Part shown: positions 25,688 through 34,254 of the stretch, in pieces | How the letters are laid out: each line of letters starts with the position of its first letter | How positions within the stretch are numbered: the first letter of the stretch is position 1 | Assembly (NCBI RefSeq): GCF_020859565.1 | Contig: NZ_JAJHUO010000046.1 | Coordinates: 1 to 64,000 of the forward strand | Reading direction: 5' to 3' | Length of the DNA stretch: 64,000 nucleotides | Origin: Saccharothrix luteola | Lineage (GTDB): Bacteria > Actinomycetota > Actinomycetes > Mycobacteriales > Pseudonocardiaceae | Notes under the pieces: generated by a model | The model's input: only the letters and a program-made list of their open reading frames with translations | Told to the model about the DNA's origin: nothing | The model's database searches: none | Translations under genes and position numbers: made by a program

Positions 25688-26068
25688 CTACGTCTGCGCA
25701 TCCGGATTCGGCGGCGACTGCCGCGTGCGCATTCCATGGGCCGCTGCCGCGGCGAAGTCGTAGCCGCAACCCGCGCACGCCGTCGCACCGCGCTTGACCG
25801 AACGGCCGCAGACCGGGCAATCGCGCGTCTTACGCCGGGTGATCAGCCAGAGCACGCCTAGGATGACGTCCGCAGCGAGCCAGAATGCCACGATCAGGGA
25901 CACGCCGATGCCCGTGCCCACGGCCCTGGCCGCGTCACACGCCTCTTGGTCGAGGCCCTCGCACGGGGTGTCGGCGCTCCCACTCACACCCGCGATGATC
26001 CAGATCAGGAACAAGAGGTTGATCGCGAGGATGAACCACGTGAAGAAACGAAATCGCGGAAACCGCAT
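25688..26068 (-). CDS. Membrane protein with C-terminal zinc ribbon
   Basis: 126 aa. Two membrane helices (FFTWFILAINLLFLIWIIAG and GIGVSLIVAFWLAADVILGVLWLI) are followed by a zinc ribbon CPVCGRSVKRGATACAGCG, two CxxC knuckles 12 residues apart. This layout is common in small actinobacterial membrane proteins of unknown role. The ATG is at 26068. About 280 bp upstream of pheS (25411-25687) hold no other gene. Confidence 0.75.
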   Translation of the reverse strand: MRFPRFRFFTWFILAINLLFLIWIIAGVSGSADTPCEGLDQEACDAARAVGTGIGVSLIVAFWLAADVILGVLWLITRRKTRDCPVCGRSVKRGATACAGCGYDFAAAAAHGMRTRQSPPNPDAQT

Positions 26069-26430
26069 GACAGCCCTCTCGGAGCAGCGCCCACCACCCG
26101 ACCGGGCGCTCCAATAGGTCCATTTGGAGTATGAACCTCGAAATCACGCGGCGTAAGCCCGGGCGACGACTCGTCCGGCAGGACGGACCGCGTCACACCG
26201 AGCAGGGTCGACCGACCACCCGCTGTGTCCGCCACGCACCGGCGGCTCGGACGGCCGGGCGTGCGGCCGACCGGCTCTTCGGTTCCGGGAATTGTCGGTG
26301 GGGCGTGGCAGTCTCTACCGCGCGAGCAGGACCCCGGCGGGCGATCAGCGGAAAACCGGGTCACAAGCCGCCGGCACGCCCTTAGAATCGTCCCTCCCCC
26401 GTGACCTGACCCGAGGTGAACTCCACTCCC
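26069..26430. other. Divergent intergenic region with a candidate HSP90-operon promoter
   Basis: 362 bp without a supported gene. TAGAAT (26383-26388) is a strong -10 for the rightward HSP90 operon. The -35 (GTCACA, 17-bp spacing) is weaker. Transcription would begin near 26395, leaving a leader of about 36 nt with GAGGTGA before the ATG. Confidence 0.45.
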
Positions 26431-28218
26431 ATGGCACACACCTTCGGTGTCGACCTGCGCGGGATCATCGACCTGCTCAGCCACCACCTCTACAGCAGCC
26501 CCCGCGTGTACGCGCGCGAGCTCCTGCAGAACGCGGTGGACGCGATCACCGCCCGCCGCGCGCTGCAACCGGACGCGCCGGGCGAGGTCGTGATCGAGCC
26601 GGTCGGGTCCTCCGGCGGCACCCTCCGCATCACCGACACCGGCATCGGCCTGACCGAGCGCGAGGTGCACGACCTGCTGTCCACGCTCGGCCGCACGTCC
26701 AAGCGCGACGACCTGGGCTTCGCCCGCCAGGGCTTCCTCGGCCAGTTCGGCGTCGGCCTGCTGTCGGCGTTCCTGGTCGCCGAGCGCATCCGGCTCGTCA
26801 GCCGCTCGGTCAAGGGCGGGCCGGCCGTGCGGTGGACGGCCGACGCGGCGGGCAACTACGAGGTGGAGGTCGTCGGCGGAGCCGACAATCCGACTTCAGC
26901 CGACGCCGCCGACCTCGACATTCCGGTCGGCACCACCATCGAGCTGGTGCCGCACCGCGACTCCGAGCACTGGCTCGAGCACGACGTGGTCAAGGCGCTC
27001 GTCACCGAGTACGGCGCACTCCTGCCGGTGACGGTCCGCGTCGGTGACGAGGTCGTCACCCACGGCGAGCTGCCGTGGGTCGAGGACGCCCTGGCCTACG
27101 GCGAGAAGGTGCTGGGCGTCCAGCCGTTCGACGCGATCCCGGTCGAGGTCCCGACCGTCGGTCTCAAGGGCGTCGCCTACGTGCTGCCGCGCGGCGTGCA
27201 CCCCGGCGCCCGCCAGTCGCACCGCGTGTACCTCAAGCGGATGCTCGTCGGCGACTCCATCGAAGGCCTGCTGCCGGAGTGGGCGTACTTCGTGCGCTGC
27301 GTGGTCGACTCGACGTCGCTGCGGCCCACCGCGAGCCGCGAGTCGCTCTACCAGGACGAGACGCTGCTCGCCGTGCGCGAGGAGCTGGGCCGCCAGGTCC
27401 GCGACTGGCTGGTCCGGCTCGACGCGACCGACCCCGACCGCACCCGGGCCCTGCTCGACGCGCACCACCTGGGCATCAAGTCGCTGGCCAGGGTGGACGA
27501 CGAGATGCTGCGGCTGGTCGAGCGGTGGCTGCCGTTCGAGACCACCGACGGCCCGCAGTCGCTGCGCCAGTTCCGCCGCAAGCACGGCGTCATCGCGCAC
27601 GTGCCGGACGTGGACGAGTTCCGCCAGCTCGCGCCGGTCGCGCACGCGCAGGGCATGGGCCTGGTCAACGCGGGCTACGCCTACGACGCGGAGATCATGG
27701 AACGGCTGGTCGCCCTGGACGGCCCCACCGCCGCGCGCCGGGTCGCGCCGAGCGAGGTGCTGGCCGCGTTGGGCGACCCGGACGCCGAACTGGAGCGCGC
27801 GTTGCGCGAGCGGCTCACCTCGGCCAAGGACGTGCTGGAACGGCACGACTGCGAGGCCGTGCCGCGGGACTTCGACCCGGGCTCGCTGCCCGCGCTGCTG
27901 GTCACGAACGTGGAAGCGGAGCGCAAGCGGGACGCGCAGCAGGTCGGCGAGCAGGCCGACCCGCTGTGGGCGGAGCTGCTGGGCAGCCTGGTCGAGTCGA
28001 CGTCGGACGCGGCGCAGCGGCTCGTGCTCAACTGCCGCAACCCGCTGGTGCGGCGGCTGGCGCAGCTGACCGACCCGGCGCTGGTGGAGCTGACCGTGGA
28101 GTCGCTGTACGTGCACGCACTGCTGCAGGCACGGCGTCCGATGCGCCCGAAGGACACCGCGGCGCTGAACCGCTCGTTCCTGGAACTGCTGGACCGCGCT
28201 GTGGGGGATCACCTGTGA
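26431..28218 (+). CDS. HSP90-family ATPase (HtpG-like)
   Basis: 595-aa HSP90-family protein. The N-terminal GHKL ATPase has ELLQNAVDA (Glu30, Asn34, Asp37), DTGIGL (69-74), GRTSKR and GQFGVGLLSAF (104-114). The middle domain carries the catalytic-loop-like TASRESLYQ, and a C-terminal dimerisation region follows. It is slightly shorter and more divergent than housekeeping HtpG, so it is probably a specialised paralogue. GAGGTGA precedes the ATG at 26431. Its stop overlaps the GTG of a 933-aa TPR protein, implying a dedicated chaperone/cochaperone pair. The client is unknown. Confidence 0.92.
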   Translation: MAHTFGVDLRGIIDLLSHHLYSSPRVYARELLQNAVDAITARRALQPDAPGEVVIEPVGSSGGTLRITDTGIGLTEREVHDLLSTLGRTSKRDDLGFARQGFLGQFGVGLLSAFLVAERIRLVSRSVKGGPAVRWTADAAGNYEVEVVGGADNPTSADAADLDIPVGTTIELVPHRDSEHWLEHDVVKALVTEYGALLPVTVRVGDEVVTHGELPWVEDALAYGEKVLGVQPFDAIPVEVPTVGLKGVAYVLPRGVHPGARQSHRVYLKRMLVGDSIEGLLPEWAYFVRCVVDSTSLRPTASRESLYQDETLLAVREELGRQVRDWLVRLDATDPDRTRALLDAHHLGIKSLARVDDEMLRLVERWLPFETTDGPQSLRQFRRKHGVIAHVPDVDEFRQLAPVAHAQGMGLVNAGYAYDAEIMERLVALDGPTAARRVAPSEVLAALGDPDAELERALRERLTSAKDVLERHDCEAVPRDFDPGSLPALLVTNVEAERKRDAQQVGEQADPLWAELLGSLVESTSDAAQRLVLNCRNPLVRRLAQLTDPALVELTVESLYVHALLQARRPMRPKDTAALNRSFLELLDRAVGDHL

Positions 28219-31016
28219 ACGAGGAGAAGGAAGCCGCCGAGCGGCAGTTCGTCGAGGCCTACCACATGCCGGAGGGCATGGCGCGGCACGAGGCGCTGGA
28301 GCGCGCGGCCCGTGCCGCGGACGCGCTCGACCACCTGCCGCTGGCCGTGAGCTGTCGGATCGCCCTGATCCGCTCGGCCTACGACCTCGGCCGCTACGAC
28401 CTGATGCTGGCCCCGTTCGCCTGGTGCGGCACGGCCGAGCAGCGCGACCCCACGGCGTTCGACGAGTGGGAGACGCACAGCTACGACTGGGCGCACAAGT
28501 GGATCGTCAGCGGCCTGATCGCGGACCCGCGGTTCACGCTGGCGCAGATCGGGTCGTTCGTCGACCAGCTCGCCGAGCGCTACCAGCGGCTCGGGTACTC
28601 GATGCAGCCGGTGCACGGCGCGCGGGCCGACCTGGCCGCGCACGTCGGCGACGACGAGGCTTACCGGGAGCACTTCGCGAAGTACCTGGCGATGGACCGG
28701 GGCCCGATGAGCGACTGCGAGGCGTGCGTCGTCGAGGAGCAGGCCGGGCACCTGATCCGGCAGGGCAGGCACGCCGAGGCCGTCGCGCACGCCGAGCACC
28801 AGCTGGAGCAGGACACCGGCTGCGCCACCCAGCCGCAGGGCATCCTGACCACGTTGACGCCCGCGTTCGTGGCGCTCGGCGACGTGGACCGGGCCCGGCA
28901 GGCGCACGTCGTGGCGTACCGGCTGGTGCGCGACGACCTGGTCGGCGGCTACCTGGACGACCACCTGGAGTTCTGCGCGACGTCGGGCAACGTGCGGCGC
29001 GGCGTGGAGCTGCTGCGCGGCCACCTGCACCGGGTGCACCACTCCACCAGCCCGTCACGGGCCATGCACTTCGCCGCGGGCGCGGCGCTGCTGCTCAGCC
29101 GGGTGTCGGCGGACGAGGAGTTCGCCGTGCCGCGGGACGGGCGGACGACCGTGCTGACCGCGCCGGAGCTGCGCGAGCTGCTCCAGGCGCAGGCGCTGGA
29201 GATCGCGGCCAGGTTCGACGCGCGCAACGGCAGTGACGCGGTGAGCACCCGCATCCGGCGGACGCTGGCCGCGCCGGACACGATCCCCGTGGCGCTGGCC
29301 GTGCCGATCCCGTCCACGCCCGCTCCGGTCGTGGACGAGGAAGACCCGGTGACGGTCGCCGACCCGGTGGAGCTGGCGCAACAGCTGTGCGACGCGTTCG
29401 ACAGCGGCGAGTTCATCACCGGCATGCGGCTGCTGAGGTCGTTGCCGGAGGACATGGACCCGTTGCTGCCCGAGTCCCTGGGCGCGCTGGTCGCGGCGCG
29501 GCGGGCGATCGTGAGCGCGCACGTGCGGCCGAAGGCGGAGGTGCTGGTCGAGCTGGACGCGGCGGTCGAGCGGCTGGTCACGTGCGGCGAGCACGACCTG
29601 GCCAACCGGTTCCGGGCGCGGGGCGCGGGGTTGCGCGTCGAGGACGACGGGCCGGCCGCGTCCATCGCGGTGGCGCGCACGTGCCTGGCCGAGGCGGAGG
29701 TCGCGGGCACCCCGTACACGCGGGTGCTGACCAGGCTGCTGCTGGCGGACCTGCTGGCGGACGAGGACGAGACCGACGAGCTGGACGCGTTGACCGCCGA
29801 GGCGTTGGAGCTGGCCCGGGCCGAGGTCCCGGAGCTGGTGGCGCGGGCGCGCTGCGACCGGGCCCAGCACCTGGCCACCACGGGTCACCTGGACGAGGCG
29901 CACGCCGAGGTCGTGGCCGTGCTGGCGGACGCGCCGTCGTCCTCGGTGCGGTTCGACGCGCTGCGCCTGCAGCTGAAGATCCGGACCGTGCGCGGTGAGG
30001 AGGACGCGGTGCGCGTCGCCGCCGAGTTCGTCGGCGCGTTCAGCACGCCGCGCGGACCGTGGACGGCCGAGACGCACCGGCAGCGGGTGGCGTCGATCGA
30101 ACGGCTGGGGCTGGAGGCCGAGCACCTGGTGGAACTGCGTGACGCGGTCGCCATCGGGCACGAGGTCGGCGTGCCGGACGACGTGGCGAAGGCGTGCTAC
30201 GCGCTGGCCGGCGGCTACCTGAAGGCGGGCCGATTCGTCGAGGCCGCCGAAGCCCTGGAAGAGGCCGTGCGCGTGATCGACGGCGGTGAGGTGGACCCGG
30301 ACGTCATCGTCCCCGTCCGCTACCGCCTGGGTCAGGTGTGCGCCCGGCTGGACGAGACCGAGGCCGCCCGTCGGCACCTGGAAGTCGCCCTGGGCCTGGT
30401 GCCGGCCGACGAGCCGTGGCGGCGTGCCATGGTCCTGGACGTCCTGGCGGGAGTCCTGCGCCGCCTCGACCTGCCGCTGGAAGCCGCGTCCGCCTACCAG
30501 GGCGCCGCGGCGGCGTGGCAGGAGGTGTCGGAACCGGCCGAGGCCGCGGGCTCCCTGGTCGAAGCCGCCGCCGCGCTGCCGAACGAAGAGGCCGCCGAGT
30601 GCGCGACCACCCTGACCGCGGCGGAACAACTCCTGCCCGCCGTGGAGGACCCCGACCACCGCACCCACCTGACCGCGCGCATCGCCGCGATCCGGGCGTT
30701 CCTGCACGTCCAGGCTGGCGAACACGCGGCGGCGATCGAGCAGAACGGCATCGCCGAAGAACTGGCCGCCCAGCTGGGTGACCTGGACTGGCAGACGTTC
30801 CTGGTGGCGCGCGGTGCCAGGTTCCTCCTGGAATCGGGCGACCCGACCAACGCGGAAGCCGAAGCCCGCCGCGCGGGGACCCTGATCACCGACGAGACGC
30901 CGCCGCAGATCCTCGGCGACATCGCGAACGTGCTCGAAGAAGCCCTCCGAACCCAGTCCAAGCCGACCTCGCGCGACCCCCTGCTCCGCACCCTGACCAG
31001 CCGCCTGGACACCTGA
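28215..31016 (+). CDS. Large TPR-repeat protein paired with HSP90
   Basis: 933-aa all-helical, acidic, Ala/Leu/Glu-rich protein with tetratricopeptide-like repeats throughout, clearest at about 620-900 (for example AKACYALAGGYLKAGRFVEAAEALEEAVRV). A Pro-rich linker (about 355-385) separates N- and C-terminal repeat blocks. There is no signal peptide, membrane span or enzymatic motif. The GTG at 28215 overlaps the HSP90 stop (GTGA), so expression is coupled. In eukaryotes TPR proteins are HSP90 cochaperones, while bacterial HtpG normally lacks them, so a functional partnership is a reasonable inference. Confidence 0.88.
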   Translation: MNEEKEAAERQFVEAYHMPEGMARHEALERAARAADALDHLPLAVSCRIALIRSAYDLGRYDLMLAPFAWCGTAEQRDPTAFDEWETHSYDWAHKWIVSGLIADPRFTLAQIGSFVDQLAERYQRLGYSMQPVHGARADLAAHVGDDEAYREHFAKYLAMDRGPMSDCEACVVEEQAGHLIRQGRHAEAVAHAEHQLEQDTGCATQPQGILTTLTPAFVALGDVDRARQAHVVAYRLVRDDLVGGYLDDHLEFCATSGNVRRGVELLRGHLHRVHHSTSPSRAMHFAAGAALLLSRVSADEEFAVPRDGRTTVLTAPELRELLQAQALEIAARFDARNGSDAVSTRIRRTLAAPDTIPVALAVPIPSTPAPVVDEEDPVTVADPVELAQQLCDAFDSGEFITGMRLLRSLPEDMDPLLPESLGALVAARRAIVSAHVRPKAEVLVELDAAVERLVTCGEHDLANRFRARGAGLRVEDDGPAASIAVARTCLAEAEVAGTPYTRVLTRLLLADLLADEDETDELDALTAEALELARAEVPELVARARCDRAQHLATTGHLDEAHAEVVAVLADAPSSSVRFDALRLQLKIRTVRGEEDAVRVAAEFVGAFSTPRGPWTAETHRQRVASIERLGLEAEHLVELRDAVAIGHEVGVPDDVAKACYALAGGYLKAGRFVEAAEALEEAVRVIDGGEVDPDVIVPVRYRLGQVCARLDETEAARRHLEVALGLVPADEPWRRAMVLDVLAGVLRRLDLPLEAASAYQGAAAAWQEVSEPAEAAGSLVEAAAALPNEEAAECATTLTAAEQLLPAVEDPDHRTHLTARIAAIRAFLHVQAGEHAAAIEQNGIAEELAAQLGDLDWQTFLVARGARFLLESGDPTNAEAEARRAGTLITDETPPQILGDIANVLEEALRTQSKPTSRDPLLRTLTSRLDT

Positions 31017-31022
31017 CAATCC

Positions 31023-31058
31023 GGCGTGCTGACCATCAAACCCGCTGGTCAGCACGCC
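31023..31058 (+). terminator. Terminator after the HSP90-TPR operon
   Basis: A perfect 12-bp stem, GGCGTGCTGACC / GGTCAGCACGCC, with a 12-nt loop begins 7 bp after the TPR stop. There is no T-tract. The rest of the gap to 31280 contains no supported gene. Confidence 0.8.
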
Positions 31059-31280
31059 GCCACCGCCGAAGGACGGATGTCAAGCATGATCACCAGATCG
31101 AGCGAAACACCGTCCCGGCGAGAACCAAATCGAACTCGTGCGTCGCCTAGAACAAGAAAGGAGGCCGGCCAAGGCACCAGCACCACGTGCCCCACCCCAC
31201 CCGCCACCGACCCTCACCACCAGGCCGCACAAGCCCCGAGAAAAGCCCCCAGCAGACAGACCCCGCCGAGCCACGAGCTA

Positions 31281-32129
31281 TCAGACCCGCTGAGCGCGAG
31301 CCGAAGCGTAAAGGCACACCGCCGCGGCAGTCGCGAGGTTGAGGCTCTCGGCCCCGCCGTAGATCGGCACCTTCAGCGAAGCGTCCAAGCCCGCCACGAC
31401 CTCATCCGGCAACCCGTGCGCCTCGCTGCCGAACACCCACCCCGTGGGCGCCGCGAGATCACCGCGCAAGTCGGCCGTCACCAGGTCCTCCGGCGCGTAC
31501 CCGTCCGCCGCGACCAGCCGCAGCCCCGCCTCCCGGCACGCCGCGAACGCCGCACCCGCGTCCCGCACCCGCGCGATCGGCAGGTGGAACACGCTGCCCG
31601 TGGACGCGCGCACGCACTTGCCGTTGTGCGGGTCGACCGTGTCGCCCGCGAAGATCACCGCGTCCGCGCCCGCCGCGTCCGCGACGCGCACCACCGTGCC
31701 CGCGTTGCCGGGATCCGCCACGCCGTGCAGCACGGCCACCAGCCGGACGCCCGGCGCGAGCGCCTCCGCCACCGGCACGTCCACCAACGAGCACAAGGCA
31801 ACGATGCCCTGCGGCGTCACGGTCTCCGACAGCGCCGCGGCGGCCTTGTCGGTCACGGCGCTGACCGGCACACCGGCGTCGACCGCGGCATCCACCAGCG
31901 GACGGTTGCGGGTGGTGGCGTCGGCGGTCACGAAGAGTTCGTGCACCCGGCCGCGCCCGGCTGCCGCCCAGGCCAGGGCCTCGCGCACGGCCTGCGCACC
32001 CTCGGCGAGGAACCGTTCGGCGCGGTCGCGGCCGGAACGCCTGGTCAGCCGCCTAGCGGCAACGACCCGGGGAGTCCGTTCGGTGAACGGAGCTTCCCCG
32101 GGTCGTGGTGCGCGATCGTCCGCGCTCAG
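31281..32129 (-). CDS. SpoU/TrmH-family RNA 2'-O-methyltransferase
   Basis: 282 aa if begun at CTG 32129. The SPOUT knot motifs are [21 protein letters not shown] (motif 1), [15 protein letters not shown] (motif 2) and [22 protein letters not shown] (motif 3). An N-terminal L30e-like substrate domain includes RFLAEG. It methylates a ribose in rRNA or tRNA. No ATG, GTG or TTG exists between the rplT stop and the conserved [13 protein letters not shown] region. CTG overlaps the rplT stop (CTGA) after a GAGGA, so a CTG start with translational coupling fits best. A strong hairpin (32062-32106) lies just inside this start. Confidence 0.85.
   Translation of the reverse strand: MSADDRAPRPGEAPFTERTPRVVAARRLTRRSGRDRAERFLAEGAQAVREALAWAAAGRGRVHELFVTADATTRNRPLVDAAVDAGVPVSAVTDKAAAALSETVTPQGIVALCSLVDVPVAEALAPGVRLVAVLHGVADPGNAGTVVRVADAAGADAVIFAGDTVDPHNGKCVRASTGSVFHLPIARVRDAGAAFAACREAGLRLVAADGYAPEDLVTADLRGDLAAPTGWVFGSEAHGLPDEVVAGLDASLKVPIYGGAESLNLATAAAVCLYASARAQRV
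32062..32106 (-). terminator. Strong hairpin directly after rplT, inside the trmH start region
   Basis: ACGACCCGGGGA pairs perfectly with TCCCCGGGTCGT (12 bp), and CCGTTC/GAACGG forms an inner 6-bp stem. It begins about 20 nt past the rplT stop. It may terminate or attenuate infC-rpmI-rplT transcription before trmH. No T-run follows, so it may instead stabilise mRNA. Confidence 0.55.
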
Positions 32130-32515
32130 GCCTTGTCCTCGACGGGCGCGTTGACGTCGCTCGGCAGAGCGGCGCGAGCGGCCTCGACCAGCGCGGTGAA
32201 CGCGCCGGGGTCGCTGACGGCCAGCTCGGCGAGGATCTTGCGGTCCACCTCGATGCCGGCGAGCCGCAGGCCCTGGATGAAGCGGTTGTACGTCATGCCG
32301 TTGGCGCGGACACCGGCGTTGATGCGCTGGATCCACAGCTTCCGGAAGTCACCCTTGCGGGCGCGGCGGTCCCGGTAGGCGTAGTTGAGCGAGTGGAGCA
32401 CCTGCTCCTTGGCCTTGCGGTACAGCCTCGAACGCTGGCCGCGGTAGCCGCTGGCGAGCTCAAGGGTGGTACGGCGCTTCTTCTGGGCGTTCACTGCCCT
32501 TTTGACGCGTGCCAC
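32126..32515 (-). CDS. rplT: 50S ribosomal protein L20
   Basis: 129-aa L20, a 23S-rRNA-binding assembly protein. The N-terminal basic tail ([26 protein letters not shown]) and [17 protein letters not shown] are conserved. The GTG start at 32515 is fixed by family alignment. The C-terminus has a slightly longer acidic tail (VEDKA) than many homologues. In infC operons L20 is often the autoregulator that binds its own leader. Confidence 0.97.
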   Translation of the reverse strand: MARVKRAVNAQKKRRTTLELASGYRGQRSRLYRKAKEQVLHSLNYAYRDRRARKGDFRKLWIQRINAGVRANGMTYNRFIQGLRLAGIEVDRKILAELAVSDPGAFTALVEAARAALPSDVNAPVEDKA

Positions 32516-32614
32516 GGGTCCATCCTGTCGATCTCGTGGGGCCGGTGGGGGCCGACCCCGGTGTTCAAGGGGGTGAAGGTCTTAGGCCTCGGAGGCTCGG
32601 ACGGCCTCGGACGT

Positions 32615-32809
32615 TCAGAGGCCGAGCAGCTTCTTCAGCCGTGGCACGTCGTTCTTCGCGACCTCGGTCGTGCCGGCGAGACGGCGCGTCAGCTTGCTGG
32701 ACTTCTTCTCCAGCAGGTGGCGCTTGCCGGCCTTCTCGCGGACGAGCTTGCCGCTGCCGGTGACCTTCACGCGCTTGGAGGTCCCGCTGTGGCTCTTGTT
32801 CTTGGGCAT
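32615..32809 (-). CDS. rpmI: 50S ribosomal protein L35
   Basis: 64-aa L35 ([21 protein letters not shown]...RLKKLLGL). The ATG at 32809 is the family start, and the frame extends further upstream without homology. It lies between infC and rplT in the universal infC-rpmI-rplT order. Confidence 0.97.
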   Translation of the reverse strand: MPKNKSHSGTSKRVKVTGSGKLVREKAGKRHLLEKKSSKLTRRLAGTTEVAKNDVPRLKKLLGL

Positions 32810-32882
32810 TTCCGTCCTCAGTCTCGTGCAGCCACCGGGGATGGGGGCGGCCATGCTTGCTCCCGGCCCGGAGGCCGGGAGA

Positions 32883-33458
32883 TCACTCTTCGACAGACTC
32901 GTCCGTCGCCTCGTCGGCGCCGTCGTTCTTGATCGGACGGGTCTTCGTGGTCTTGTGCGGCGCCAACACCATGATCATGTTGCGGCCGTCCTGCTTCGGG
33001 TTCGACTCGACGAACCCCAGCTCGGCGACGTCCTCGGCGAGCCTCTGCAGCAGTCGGTAACCCAGTTCCGGCCGGGACTGCTCACGGCCGCGGAACATGA
33101 TGGTCACCTTGACCTTGTTCCCGTGCGACAGGAAGCGGGCCACGTGGCCCTTCTTCGTCAGGTAGTCGTGCGGGTCGATCTTCGGCCGGAGCTTCTGCTC
33201 CTTGATGACCGTCAGCTGCTGGTTGCGGCGCGATTCACGGGCCTTCTGCGCGCTCTCGTACTTGAACTTGCCGTAGTCCATGAGCTTGCAGACCGGCGGC
33301 CGAGCCTGTGCGGCGACCTCGACGAGGTCGAGATCCGATTCCTGGGCGAGTCGGAGCGCGTCCTCGATGCGAACGATCCCGACCTGCTCGCCGTTCGGCC
33401 CGACCAGACGAACCTCGGGCACGCGGATGCGGTCGTTGATGCGCGGCTCGGTGCTCAC
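32883..33458 (-). CDS. infC: Translation initiation factor IF-3
   Basis: 191 aa from GTG 33458 ([13 protein letters not shown]), where actinobacterial homologues begin. IF-3 keeps ribosomal subunits apart and checks start codons. The N-domain ([18 protein letters not shown]), the Lys-rich linker ([15 protein letters not shown]) and the C-domain ([23 protein letters not shown]) are complete, with a short acidic tail. An in-frame ATG at 33488 with a better Shine-Dalgarno (AAAGGA) would add 10 residues and is a real alternative. An attenuator-like leader precedes it. Confidence 0.95.
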   Translation of the reverse strand: MSTEPRINDRIRVPEVRLVGPNGEQVGIVRIEDALRLAQESDLDLVEVAAQARPPVCKLMDYGKFKYESAQKARESRRNQQLTVIKEQKLRPKIDPHDYLTKKGHVARFLSHGNKVKVTIMFRGREQSRPELGYRLLQRLAEDVAELGFVESNPKQDGRNMIMVLAPHKTTKTRPIKNDGADEATDESVEE

Positions 33459-33526
33459 CGGAGCACCTCGGTTCGAGGGACTTGTCATTCACGTCCTTTG
33501 TGACTCGTTGTGCGCCAAAGACAAGA

Positions 33527-33681
33527 GGCCCCACACCTGCCCGGTGTGAGGCCCGCTTCCTACCGATCGCACAACGAAGGGCGCAGTCGACCCTTCGATG
33601 GACCGGACCCGGCCACCTGCACGAAGCGGCAGACTCGGGTGGGAGCGGGGCTCCACTTGCCGTCCCCACACGTGTGGGGAC
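33527..33681 (-). promoter_or_regulatory. infC leader with terminator and competing palindrome (attenuator)
   Basis: In the leftward transcript a 20-nt perfect palindrome (GTCCCCACAC and its complement, 33662-33681) comes first. About 110 nt later, GGCCTCACACC pairs with GGTGTGGGGCC (33527-33553) and is followed by TCTTGTCTTT, a plausible intrinsic terminator ahead of infC. The first palindrome shares the CCCCACAC/GTGTGGGG sequence, so its arms could pair with the terminator arms instead. That gives terminator and antiterminator states. A TTGACA element lies at 33713-33718. Confidence 0.55.
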
Positions 33682-33755
33682 TGGTCGCGCGGAGAATAGT
33701 AGCAGACGGCCTTGTCAACCCCCGAATCGGCGACCGGTCGGGGGCGGTTGCGAGA

Positions 33756-34106
33756 ATGGCTCCCGTGACCGACCTGCCTTCGAACAACGTCCGCGACCTG
33801 TCCGATGTTCCCAGCGTCGAGGTGATCAGCAAGGCGGCGATCATGCTGCTCTCCTCCGCCGCCGAACGCCTCGGCCTGGCCGACGAGGACCCCGAGCACA
33901 GCCCCCGCCGCGACCTCGACGAGGCGCGCCGCCTGATCACCGCGCTGGCCGGCCTGGTCACCGCGTCCGCCGAGTACCTGGGCCCGCACGCCGGGCCGCT
34001 GCGGGAGGGGTTGCAGTCCGTGCAACGGGCGTTCCGCGAGGCCTCGGCGTACCCGGACGAGCCGGGCCAGGGCCCGGGCGAGAAGTACACCGGCCCCGTG
34101 TACTGA
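33756..34106 (+). CDS. DUF1844 family protein
   Basis: 116-aa cytosolic protein. The DUF1844 core (SVEVISKAAIMLLSSAAERLGL...LITALAGLVTASAEYL) is clear, with a C-terminal flexible tail. It is commonly found next to infC in actinobacteria, divergently transcribed as here. Function is unknown. The ATG at 33756 or the GTG at 33765 could serve as start. Confidence 0.85.
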   Translation: MAPVTDLPSNNVRDLSDVPSVEVISKAAIMLLSSAAERLGLADEDPEHSPRRDLDEARRLITALAGLVTASAEYLGPHAGPLREGLQSVQRAFREASAYPDEPGQGPGEKYTGPVY

Positions 34107-34149
34107 GCGTTGAACTCAGGTGTTCCGAACGTAGGACACACGGGTGCCG

Positions 34150-34188
34150 AAGGTTCGACACGCGGGACCTGGAGGTTCGACACGCGGG
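34150..34188 (+). repeat. Two-copy 22-bp tandem repeat
   Basis: AGGTTCGACACGCGGG occurs at 34151-34166 and 34173-34188 (period 22). A degenerate third copy is suggested just upstream around GTGTTCCGAACGTAGGACAC. It lies in the promoter region of the subtilisin gene, so it could be a regulator binding array. Confidence 0.6.
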
Positions 34189-34254
34189 CGTGCCAGGGTC
34201 GGAGGGGTTCGCGCGAACTCCTGATCCTCGACCCTGCACGAGGGAGAACCCGAC

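Noticed and set aside
31080-31274. A 64-codon frame on the minus strand between the TPR gene and trmH
   Set aside because: It has no Shine-Dalgarno and only a Gly/Arg-rich low-complexity product, and it sits in an obvious intergenic gap.
34150-34188. CRISPR array or tRNA fragment (GGTTCGA resembles a T-arm)
   Set aside because: There are only two copies with 6-bp spacers and no acceptor or anticodon stems.
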